NCBI GenBank assembly: GCA_964389805.1
Contig: CAYMFU010000185.1
Span: forward strand, 1 to 21,764
Direction of reading: 5' to 3'
Length of the DNA: 21,764 nucleotides
From: JAGTVG01 sp964389805
GTDB taxonomy: Bacteria > Bacteroidota > Bacteroidia > Cytophagales > Cyclobacteriaceae
The notes beneath the pieces were generated by a model. That model saw only the letters and a program-made list of their open reading frames with translations, searched no databases and had not been told where the DNA came from. Of this stretch, positions 1-6,091 are shown piece by piece. Position 1 is the stretch's first letter; every line of letters begins with the position of its first letter. The translations under genes were made by a program, and so were the position numbers.

Positions 1-1672
1 GAAAGCCCTCTGGCAGTCGGGTTAATGCCTTTCCCACTAGATTTAATGTATTGCTTGTGATACCTGTATTTGGGGATTTATCGAAAGCGGTATTGTCAGG
101 CTTTTTCATTAACTTCCACTCCTCTTCGATTTTCTGAGGTTTATAGGGGAGGGGATGTTGTTTTACCTGATTCAACCTATCTTGCAATAGTGAGCGGAAC
201 TCCTTGTCCATATTTTTAGCCAATTCAGCGTCCAGATCTTTTCTTTCAATCAGCCTTTTAGAATATATCTCCCTTGGGTTGGGGTGTCTGGCGATGAGAT
301 TGTACAATTTCGGTTGAGTAAATTTTGGTTCATCACTTTCATTATGGCCATGACGGCGATAACACAATATATCCAGATATATATCCCTATTAAATGTTTG
401 CCTGAATTCTACTGCCAATTTAGCCCCAAAAATAATGGCTTCCGGATCATCACCGTTAATGTGCAAAACCGGAGCATCGATGGTTTTGGCAATATCTGTA
501 CAGTAAATGCTTGACCTGGCATCATCGTAATCGGTGGTGAAGCCAACCTGATTGTTAATAACGATATGAATAGAACCTCCCAGTCTATAGCCAGGCAGGT
601 TGGTCATCTCAGTAATCTCATAAATAATACCCTGCCCCGCAATAGCGGCATCGCCATGGATTAGTATGGGAATGGCCTTTTCTTCCTTTCCATGGTATTC
701 ATCATCAATCTGTCCGCGAACATAGCCTAAAACGATCGGATCTACAGCCTCCAGATGTGATGGATTTGGAGACAGTTTCAGGTATATGGACTTCCCGGAT
801 TTAGTTTTAATTTCACTGTTGTATCCCAGATGATATTTTACATCTCCGTATCCATATGTCAGGTCGGGTGTGCTGTTGCCTTCAAACTCGCTGAATATTT
901 CTTCATAGGTCTTTCCCATGATATTGGCCAGCACATTTAACCGCCCTCGATGGGCCATGCCAATATTAACTTCCTTTACTTTATTTGCTGCTGCCAGCTC
1001 AATGATCATATCAAGTGCCGGGATAAGGTTTTCTCCCCCTTCCAGGGAAAATCGTTTTTGTCCGATATATTTTGTGTGAAGGAAATTCTCAAATACGACT
1101 GCTTCATTCAGTTTTGTTAATATTCTATGCTTCTCCTTCTGTGATGGGGAATAATTCAGAAACTCTTTTTCTGCCTTTTGTTTAAACCAATCAAGGATAT
1201 CCGGATTTCTAATGTACATGTATTCAAATCCAATAGGACCCAGATATACTTTCTTTAAGGTTTGTAGAATATTACTTAAACTGGTCTTGCCAATTCCAAT
1301 TCGACTTCCAACTTCAAATTCCTTATTGAGGTCTGCTTCTGACAATCCGAAGTCTGCCAGGTTAAGGAATACTTTGTGAGAACGTCTCTGGCGGATAGGA
1401 TTTGTGTCAGATTTCAGATGCCCGCGTGTACGGTATCCATGTATCAATTCCCTCACCCTGGTTTCCAATGTAGAATCTTCAACAGCAATTTGATTATATA
1501 CATCATCGCCGTTCGTCTTTATGGCATCCTCCTTAAAGTCAAGAGAGAATTCGAATCCTTCAAAAAATCTTTGCCAGCTCGGATCGACAGATTCTGGATC
1601 GTTAAGAAAGGCCTTGTATAGTTCTTCAATATACGCACCGTGTGCATTTGATATATAAGAATATCTATCCAT
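1..1672 (-). CDS. sucA: 2-oxoglutarate dehydrogenase E1 component, N-terminal part
   Basis: Thiamine-diphosphate-dependent E1 subunit of the 2-oxoglutarate dehydrogenase complex. It decarboxylates 2-oxoglutarate in the TCA cycle and passes the succinyl group to E2 (SucB). Reading back from ATG 1672-1670 gives 557 uninterrupted codons to the left edge, so the C-terminal part (typical length about 900 residues) is missing. Family landmarks, at approximate residues: N-terminal MDRYSYISNAHGAYIEELY, the E2-binding-type start of E1o; GMAHRGRLNVL near 237; HGDAAIAGQG near 337; NGDDPEA near 403; YRRHGHNESDEP near 437. These are the TPP/Mg-binding and active-site blocks of E1o, not of pyruvate dehydrogenase. 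It is divergent from rpsP across a 241-bp gap and has its own promoter at 1694-1724. sucB would be expected beyond the left edge. Nothing looks broken in the visible part. Confidence 0.96.
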   Translation of the reverse strand, partial: MDRYSYISNAHGAYIEELYKAFLNDPESVDPSWQRFFEGFEFSLDFKEDAIKTNGDDVYNQIAVEDSTLETRVRELIHGYRTRGHLKSDTNPIRQRRSHKVFLNLADFGLSEADLNKEFEVGSRIGIGKTSLSNILQTLKKVYLGPIGFEYMYIRNPDILDWFKQKAEKEFLNYSPSQKEKHRILTKLNEAVVFENFLHTKYIGQKRFSLEGGENLIPALDMIIELAAANKVKEVNIGMAHRGRLNVLANIMGKTYEEIFSEFEGNSTPDLTYGYGDVKYHLGYNSEIKTKSGKSIYLKLSPNPSHLEAVDPIVLGYVRGQIDDEYHGKEEKAIPILIHGDAAIAGQGIIYEITEMTNLPGYRLGGSIHIVINNQVGFTTDYDDARSSIYCTDIAKTIDAPVLHINGDDPEAIIFGAKLAVEFRQTFNRDIYLDILCYRRHGHNESDEPKFTQPKLYNLIARHPNPREIYSKRLIERKDLDAELAKNMDKEFRSLLQDRLNQVKQHPLPYKPQKIEEEWKLMKKPDNTAFDKSPNTGITSNTLNLVGKALTRLPEGF

Positions 1673-1693
1673 GATTTAAATTTCGCAGTCCAG

Positions 1694-1724
1694 CAAAAAT
1701 AAAAAGCTATTTTCATTATTAAAA
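1694..1724 (-). promoter_or_regulatory. Bacteroidota-type promoter of sucA
   Basis: On the minus strand TTTT (1724-1721) is followed after 19 bases by TATTTTTG (1701-1694). The second element matches the Bacteroidota -7 consensus TAnnTTTG exactly, and the -33 element has 3 of 4 consensus bases (TTTG). Transcription would begin about 15 bases before the sucA ATG, leaving a short leader. The same -7 octamer occurs before valS. Confidence 0.6.
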
Positions 1725-1731
1725 ATCGCTT

Positions 1732-1747
1732 ATGCGAATATGCGAAT
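1732..1747. repeat. Tandem 8-bp repeat ATGCGAAT x2
   Basis: Two perfect head-to-tail copies of ATGCGAAT (1732-1739 and 1740-1747) lie in the gap between the divergent sucA and rpsP genes, just upstream of the sucA -33 element. This could be an operator or chance; nothing else in the window repeats it. Confidence 0.3.
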
Positions 1748-1835
1748 ATATCTTATTGTTTATTGATGTGATGCTTGTTGGTGAAATGCAAATGGTCTCC
1801 CCGCCAAAGCGAACAAAGGATTATTTTAAGCCATG

Positions 1836-1866
1836 TTTTTATTTTGAATAAAATATAGTAAATTTG
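1836..1866 (+). promoter_or_regulatory. Bacteroidota-type promoter of the rpsP operon
   Basis: TTTT (1836-1839), a 19-base spacer, and TAAATTTG (1859-1866), which matches TAnnTTTG exactly. It lies 47 bases before the rpsP ATG. The leader between is A-rich (TAAAACAAAAAAA just before ATG), a start context common in this phylum in place of a Shine-Dalgarno sequence. Confidence 0.6.
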
Positions 1867-1913
1867 CGTTCCTTTTTTAAACATGGACGAGTTCCAAACA
1901 TAAAACAAAAAAA

Positions 1914-3002
1914 ATGGCAGTAAAAATAAGATTAGCACGTCGAGGACGTAAAAAACTGGCACTGTACGATGTAGTCGTATCTGACGCCAGATCACCACGA
2001 GATGGTCGTTATATTGAGAAACTCGGAATATTTAATCCGAACACTGATCCGGTAACCGTTGACATCAATGATGACAAGGCACTGGATTGGATCATGAAGG
2101 GGGCACAGCCCACCGATTCCGCAAGAACCATCCTTTCTAAGAGAGGAATTATGTTAAGAAAGCATTTGCAGATCGGGGTTCAGAAAGGTGCAATTACCCA
2201 GGAGGAAGCTGATAATAGATTTCAGGCCTGGCTAAAAGAGCGCGAAGGTAAGAACCAGGCAGATGTAGAACAGATAACTAAGAAGCAGGAAGCTGAAAAG
2301 AAAACGAAATTAGAAGCTGAAAGAAAAGTTAAAGAGGCGAGAGCGGAAGAGTTAAGCAAGAAAGCAGCAGCATTAGCCCAGGCAGCTGTTGCTGATGTTG
2401 AGGCTGAAGCCACAGAAGATGAGGGCAATGTTGAAGGGGAAAATGTTGAAGCTCAAGTTGAAAGCACTGAACAGAAACCGGGAGATTCCACTGAGGAAGT
2501 AAAGGATGAATCTGCTGAAACGGCTGAAACTGTAGAACCTGAAGCTGAACCTGAGGCTGCACCTGAAGCAAAAACGGATGATAAAGTAGAAGAAAAGCCG
2601 AAGTCCGAAGCTGAAGTAGAGGAAGTAGCCCAACCTGAAGAAGAGAAGGCAGAAGAAAAACCTGCTGCAGCACCTGATACAAAAACGGATGATAAAGCAG
2701 AAGAAAAGCCGAAGTCCGAAGCTGAAGTAGAGAAAGTAGCCCAACCTGAAGAAGAGAAGGCAGAAGAAAAACCTGCTGCTGAGGAAGTTAAGGCAGAGGT
2801 AGCTGAAACTGAAGAATCCAAAGAAGATGAACCTGAAAAGGTTGAAGATAAGGCTCCTGAAGAAGAAACAGCTCCAGTTGTGGAAAAAGCATCTGAAGGA
2901 AAGGTTGAAAAGGAGGAGGCTAAAGCTCCAAAAGCTGAAGAGAAAGAGTCAAAAGACAAAGGGAAAAAGTCTGATGACGAGTCTAAAGCTGACAAAAAAT
3001 AA
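1914..3002 (+). CDS. rpsP: 30S ribosomal protein S16 with very long acidic C-terminal extension
   Basis: Small-subunit ribosomal protein that binds 16S rRNA early in 30S assembly. The first ~85 residues are a normal S16 fold: MAVKIRLARRGRKKLALYDVV, then RDGRYIEKLGIFNPNTDP, and a DWIMKGAQPTDSARTILSKRG segment. Residues ~90-160 are a Lys/Glu-rich, probably helical or coiled-coil stretch. From ~165 to the end the protein is low-complexity Glu/Ala/Lys/Pro/Val with no globular signature. The total of 362 residues is much longer than S16 in most bacteria (about 80-100); from memory, Bacteroidota S16 usually has a tail but totals roughly 180-200. An in-frame 111-bp duplication lies in the tail (2559-2779). 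The tail ends in Lys-rich sequence (KGKKSDDESKADKK). ATG 1914 starts the conserved MAVKIRL sequence. First gene of the operon; rimM follows after 27 bases. Confidence 0.96.
   Translation: MAVKIRLARRGRKKLALYDVVVSDARSPRDGRYIEKLGIFNPNTDPVTVDINDDKALDWIMKGAQPTDSARTILSKRGIMLRKHLQIGVQKGAITQEEADNRFQAWLKEREGKNQADVEQITKKQEAEKKTKLEAERKVKEARAEELSKKAAALAQAAVADVEAEATEDEGNVEGENVEAQVESTEQKPGDSTEEVKDESAETAETVEPEAEPEAAPEAKTDDKVEEKPKSEAEVEEVAQPEEEKAEEKPAAAPDTKTDDKAEEKPKSEAEVEKVAQPEEEKAEEKPAAEEVKAEVAETEESKEDEPEKVEDKAPEEETAPVVEKASEGKVEKEEAKAPKAEEKESKDKGKKSDDESKADKK
2559..2779 (+). repeat. In-frame 111-bp tandem duplication within rpsP
   Basis: Copy 1 is 2559-2669 and copy 2 is 2670-2779, offset exactly 111 bp (37 codons). 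Most of the unit is identical. In the core from AAAACGGATG to CCTGCTGC I see two substitutions (Val/Ala and Glu/Lys codons), with a few more differences near the copy junction. The encoded unit runs KTDDK..EEKPKSEAEVE.VAQPEEEKAEEKP. The high DNA identity, not only protein similarity, indicates a recent duplication by slippage or unequal recombination. Confidence 0.9.
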
Positions 3003-3029
3003 TTGTAAATCTGATACTTATCCGCCAGG

Positions 3030-3557
3030 ATGAAAATTGAAGATTGTTTTCAGCTTGGTTATATCGGTAAGCCACATGGTATCCATGGTGCTCTTACGAT
3101 ATTCTTAGATACAGATAATCCAGAGTATTATAAAGAAATGGAATCAGTTTATGTTGAATACCAGCAAAAACTGGTTCCTTTTTTTATTGAGTCTGTCAAA
3201 CTTAGTGGGCATAAAGCCACCCTCAAGTTTCAGGATGTGGATGGCATTGAACTGGCTGCCCAATATAAAGGGTGTGCCATTTTTCTTCCATTAGATATGC
3301 TGCCCAGTTTGGTAGAAGATCAGTTTTACTATCATGAGATCATAGGTTATCGGGTGATCGACCAAACGGTTGGGGAAATTGGCAAGGTGAAAAACATCTA
3401 TGAGGCAAATGGGAATGATCTATTTGTCATCGACTATAAGAATAAGGAAATTCTTGTTCCGATTAAAGATAAATTCATTCAAAAACTGGATAAAAAGAAT
3501 ACAACGATTTTTCTTAATTTACCGAATGGATTATTAGACGTCTATCTAAATCAGTAA
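3030..3557 (+). CDS. rimM: Ribosome maturation factor RimM
   Basis: Assembly factor for the 30S head domain that binds S19 and helps process 16S rRNA. The 175 residues match the usual length. The N-terminal RimM domain begins with LGYIGKPHGIHGALTIFLDTD (residues ~9-29), which contains the family signature GxHGxhG. The C-terminal PRC-barrel is at ~97-175 (YYHEIIGYRVID, GEIGKVKNIYEANGNDLFVI, KEILVPIKDKFI, the last two being strand pairs typical of the barrel). It sits between rpsP and trmD, the conserved position for rimM, with gaps of 27 and 5 bases, so it is co-transcribed and probably translationally linked to trmD. Confidence 0.95.
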   Translation: MKIEDCFQLGYIGKPHGIHGALTIFLDTDNPEYYKEMESVYVEYQQKLVPFFIESVKLSGHKATLKFQDVDGIELAAQYKGCAIFLPLDMLPSLVEDQFYYHEIIGYRVIDQTVGEIGKVKNIYEANGNDLFVIDYKNKEILVPIKDKFIQKLDKKNTTIFLNLPNGLLDVYLNQ

Positions 3558-3562
3558 GCATT

Positions 3563-4252
3563 ATGCATATCGATATTATAACATGTCAGCCGGAATTAAT
3601 TACGAGTCCTCTTAATGAATCAATAGTAAAACGTGCCAGGGACCGCGGTGTAGTGAAGATCGATGTTCATAACTTACATGATTATTCTAAAGATAAACAT
3701 AGAAAAGTAGATGATTATGCCTACGGCGGGGGTGCCGGAATGGTGCTGATGATAGAACCAATTGCCAATTGCATTAATTCGCTAAAGGAAATTCGCATAT
3801 ACGATGATATCATATATATGAGTCCGGACGGGCAGGTTTTTGACCAGAAAATCGCCAATGAATTGTCACTTAAAAGCAACCTGATACTTTTAGCTGGACA
3901 TTATAAAGGTGTGGACGAAAGGGTGAGGGAACATTTTGTTACCAGGGAGATCAGTATTGGGGATTATGTGCTTACCGGTGGCGAGTTAGGTGCTGCTGTT
4001 ATAACAGATGCTATTGTCAGGTTACTTCCTGGTGCAATAAATAACGAATCCTCTGCACTTTCTGATTCCTTTCAGGACGGGCTGGTTGCTCCTCCGGTAT
4101 ATACGAGGCCAGAAATATTTCAGGATATTAGCGTCCCTTCAATATTGTTATCCGGAAATGAAAAGAAAATTGAAGAATGGCGGTTTGAACAATCTGTTGA
4201 AAGAACGAAAATGCGCAGGCCAAACCTGATAAAAAAAGAGCAAAATAAATAA
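3563..4252 (+). CDS. trmD: tRNA (guanine-N1-)-methyltransferase TrmD
   Basis: Methylates G37 (m1G37) of tRNAs reading CNN codons, using S-adenosylmethionine, which prevents +1 frameshifts. The 229-residue length is normal. Motifs: N-terminal MHIDIITCQPELITSPLNES; DDYAYGGGAGMVLMIEPI near 50-67; the SAM-binding trefoil knot regions LLAGHYKGVDERV (~110-122) and EISIGDYVLTGGELGAAV (~129-146); and the C-terminal VAPPVYTRPEIF signature (~173-184). ATG 3563 lies 5 bases after the rimM stop. It is followed by a 73-bp gap holding a second promoter for rplS. Confidence 0.96.
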   Translation: MHIDIITCQPELITSPLNESIVKRARDRGVVKIDVHNLHDYSKDKHRKVDDYAYGGGAGMVLMIEPIANCINSLKEIRIYDDIIYMSPDGQVFDQKIANELSLKSNLILLAGHYKGVDERVREHFVTREISIGDYVLTGGELGAAVITDAIVRLLPGAINNESSALSDSFQDGLVAPPVYTRPEIFQDISVPSILLSGNEKKIEEWRFEQSVERTKMRRPNLIKKEQNK

Positions 4253-4283
4253 TTGCAGCAATACTGTATTAAATTAAAATCAT

Positions 4284-4291
4284 TATATTTG
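4284..4291 (+). promoter_or_regulatory. Internal -7 promoter element before rplS
   Basis: TATATTTG followed by CA matches TAnnTTTG exactly, in the 73-bp trmD-rplS gap and 35 bases before the rplS ATG. No convincing TTTG is seen at the -33 distance. It would let rplS be expressed more strongly than the low-abundance RimM and TrmD. Confidence 0.5.
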
Positions 4292-4325
4292 CACTCCATT
4301 TTCAAATTATAATAAGAAAGCGGTC

Positions 4326-4679
4326 ATGAGCGATCAACTAAAAGAAATAGAAAAGGAATTTCTCGAGAAGAAATCAAACCATCCCGATTTTAAAGCTGGC
4401 GATACCGTAATTATTCATGTAAAGATAAAAGAAGGGAATAAAGAACGTATTCAGCAATTCCAGGGTACGGTCATTCAACGCCGGCATGCAAACTCAAATG
4501 GTGAAACATTTACCGTGAGAAAAATATCAAATGGTGTAGGTGTGGAAAGGATCTTCCCAATCTTATCTCCAAATATTGATAAAATAGAAGTTATCAGAAA
4601 AGGACAAGTCAGAAGAGCCAGGCTATTTTATCTGAGAGGAAAACAGGGTAAAGCAGCCAAGGTCAAGGAAAAAATATAA
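4326..4679 (+). CDS. rplS: 50S ribosomal protein L19
   Basis: Large-subunit ribosomal protein at the 30S-50S interface. The 117-residue length is normal. Recognised by FKAGDTVIIHVKIKEGNKER (~22-41), IQQFQGTVIQRR (~42-53), FTVRKISNGVGVERIFPILSP (~61-81), the most conserved L19 block, and the basic C-terminus GQVRRARLFYLRGKQGKAAK. It is the last gene of the rpsP-rimM-trmD-rplS unit and is followed by a rho-independent terminator 21 bases after the stop. Its own -7 element at 4284 suggests partly independent expression. Confidence 0.97.
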   Translation: MSDQLKEIEKEFLEKKSNHPDFKAGDTVIIHVKIKEGNKERIQQFQGTVIQRRHANSNGETFTVRKISNGVGVERIFPILSPNIDKIEVIRKGQVRRARLFYLRGKQGKAAKVKEKI

Positions 4680-4700
4680 GTTTATAGAAATAAATCGATA

Positions 4701-4728
4701 AGCCGGCCCTCTAGCCGGCTTTTTTTTT
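4701..4728 (+). terminator. Rho-independent terminator after rplS
   Basis: A perfect 7-bp GC-rich stem AGCCGGC (4701-4707) / GCCGGCT (4714-4720) with the 6-base loop CCTCTA, followed by a run of nine T (4720-4728). It is the strongest terminator in the window. It ends only 12 bases before the dapF start. Confidence 0.92.
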
Positions 4729-4740
4729 ATTAAATTGAGA

Positions 4741-5520
4741 ATGATGGATTTGGAATTTTCTAAATATCAGGGTACCGGCAATGATTTCATTGTGATCGAT
4801 AATCGTAATGGGATTTTTGATCAAAATCAAAAAGAGTTAATTGGCAGGCTTTGTGATAGAAAATTTGGGATTGGATCCGATGGATTGATCCTGATCGAGG
4901 ATCATTCAGATTATGATTTTGAAATGATCTATATTAATCCGGACGGTTCAAAAAGTTTATGTGGAAATGGCAGCCGATGTGCCGTAATGTTTGCCCATAA
5001 CTTAGGTTTTATCAAGAATGAAACAACTTTTCTAACCATCGAAGGCCCCCTTCATGCTATTATTGATAAGGAACTGGTACATCTTAGCATGCCTGATGTG
5101 ACAACCATTAAATCAACACTAAATCAAGACCACTTCCTTAATACAGGATCCCCGCATTATGTCCGATTTGTAGAGAATGTTGAACATTATGATGTGTTCA
5201 AGAACGGAAAAGCCATCAGGGAAAGTGCTGAATTCATGCCTGAGGGTACAAATGTAAATTTCGTTCAATTGAAAAATAAGGGGGAAATTTTTGTGCGGAC
5301 TTATGAAAGAGGAGTTGAAAATGAAACTCTTTCATGTGGAACAGGGGTTACCGCTTCTGCACTTGCAGCTGGAAGGAACAACAATGATGGAGAAGTAGAT
5401 ATAATGACACTTGGCGGAAATTTAACGGTACGTTTCGAACAGGTTCAGGAGGGTGTATTTAAAAATATATTTTTGATTGGGCCTGCTGAAAAAGTATTTG
5501 AAGGAACTTTTTTAATCTAA
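4741..5520 (+). CDS. dapF: Diaminopimelate epimerase
   Basis: PLP-independent epimerase converting LL- to meso-diaminopimelate, for lysine synthesis and peptidoglycan cross-links; cytoplasmic. The chosen start gives 259 residues, the usual size. Landmarks: KYQGTGNDFIVIDNR (~9-22), FGIGSDGLILIE (~42-53), the first catalytic Cys74 in LCGNGSRCA, PEGTNVNFV (~168-176), ERGVENETLSCGTG with the second catalytic Cys199, and LGGNLTVRF near the end. The upstream in-frame TTG at 4735 is less likely; ATG 4741 or 4744 both fit, and MMDLEF.KYQGTGNDF aligns with known starts. It begins 12 bases after the rplS terminator with no clear promoter between, so transcription may depend on read-through. Confidence 0.96.
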   Translation: MMDLEFSKYQGTGNDFIVIDNRNGIFDQNQKELIGRLCDRKFGIGSDGLILIEDHSDYDFEMIYINPDGSKSLCGNGSRCAVMFAHNLGFIKNETTFLTIEGPLHAIIDKELVHLSMPDVTTIKSTLNQDHFLNTGSPHYVRFVENVEHYDVFKNGKAIRESAEFMPEGTNVNFVQLKNKGEIFVRTYERGVENETLSCGTGVTASALAAGRNNNDGEVDIMTLGGNLTVRFEQVQEGVFKNIFLIGPAEKVFEGTFLI

Positions 5521-5549
5521 GATCTTGTCAGGAAGCTGATCTTAATTTT
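5518..5549. terminator. Possible weak bidirectional terminator between dapF and the convergent gene
   Basis: Inverted repeat TAAGATC (5518-5524) / GATCTTA (5538-5544) with a 13-base loop, followed on the plus strand by AATTTT. It contains the dapF stop codon, and its loop contains the stop of the convergent gene. The stem is AT-rich and the T tract is short, so termination activity is uncertain. Confidence 0.3.
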
Positions 5550-6034
5550 CTAATACCCCTGTACTTATAAATCCTTAAATGAAAATGTTGTTCAAGGAAT
5601 AATTTTAAACGAATCTGTATGTTATTTCTGTTTTGTTCTTCATTATCGAGATAGGAGCCTTCTAAAATAGCCCTCACAAAATGTTTATGTTGCGAAAATT
5701 CAAGCATCCATTTTCTGAACCTCCTTTGCCACTCTTTTTCGTACTTTAAATAATGGGATGATCCATCGAAAAGGAATTCAAGCTGATTCTCTCCATATTT
5801 TAATCTATAGATTCCAGCCAGCTCATAATAGAAAGAATTCAGATAGTCAATATCGCTGCTTTCAGTATTTTGCAGTTTAATGATTGTTTCATCCAGCAAT
5901 CCAAGGGGATTGAATTTTTTTAGATACATGTCTTTAATGTCAGAGACAAGTTGCCTGAGAAGCGTTGCCCTGAGTTTGATCTGCACTTCTTTTAATAAGT
6001 AGTTTTTATCTAATGTGAATAATTTTGTATCCAT
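5528..6034 (-). CDS. Hypothetical protein, 168 residues
   Basis: I do not recognise a family. ATG 6034 is preferred over the in-frame TTG 6064, because that TTG lies inside a perfect promoter -7 element (6069-6062). The protein has no signal peptide or membrane segment, so it is probably cytoplasmic. The N-terminal half is predicted helical with alternating hydrophobic and charged residues (LLKEVQIKLRATLLRQLVSDI). The middle is rich in aromatics (NSFYYELAGIYRLKYGEN). The C-terminal third is strongly basic and aromatic (EKEWQRRFRKWMLEF; LEQHFHLRIYKYRGIRKLR), which could contact nucleic acid or anionic lipid, but this is only inference. It lies downstream of valS on the same strand (57-bp gap) with its own promoter, and ends 7 bases from dapF, convergent. 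Confidence 0.75.
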   Translation of the reverse strand: MDTKLFTLDKNYLLKEVQIKLRATLLRQLVSDIKDMYLKKFNPLGLLDETIIKLQNTESSDIDYLNSFYYELAGIYRLKYGENQLEFLFDGSSHYLKYEKEWQRRFRKWMLEFSQHKHFVRAILEGSYLDNEEQNRNNIQIRLKLFLEQHFHLRIYKYRGIRKLRSAS

Positions 6035-6061
6035 TTGAGCCTTAATATATTGGCCCTCAGT

Positions 6062-6069
6062 CAAATATA
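6062..6069 (-). promoter_or_regulatory. -7 promoter element for the 5528-6034 gene
   Basis: On the minus strand TATATTTG matches TAnnTTTG exactly, 27 bases before ATG 6034 and inside the 57-bp gap after valS. No clear -33 TTTG is seen. It makes the upstream TTG start (6064) implausible, since that codon lies inside this element. Confidence 0.45.
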
Positions 6070-6091
6070 ATAAAAATTAAAGAATAATTTG

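Noticed and set aside
284..514. Plus-strand ORF within sucA
   Set aside because: Lies antisense to a fully conserved sucA frame; no coding character of its own.
1753..1998. Minus-strand ORF overlapping the rpsP promoter and start
   Set aside because: Overlaps a clear promoter and the conserved S16 N-terminus; hydrophobic composition comes from A/T-rich spacer DNA.
2222..2995. Several long minus-strand ORFs opposite rpsP, some Ser/Phe- or Leu-rich
   Set aside because: They are artefacts of the Glu/Lys/Ala codon-rich S16 tail, whose complement lacks stops; composition is low-complexity and no start signals or families are seen.
4735..4740. TTG start for dapF
   Set aside because: Only two extra residues; ATG 4741/4744 matches family start.
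6035..6064. TTG start extending the 5528-6034 gene
   Set aside because: The codon lies inside the perfect TATATTTG promoter element; ATG 6034 is preferred.
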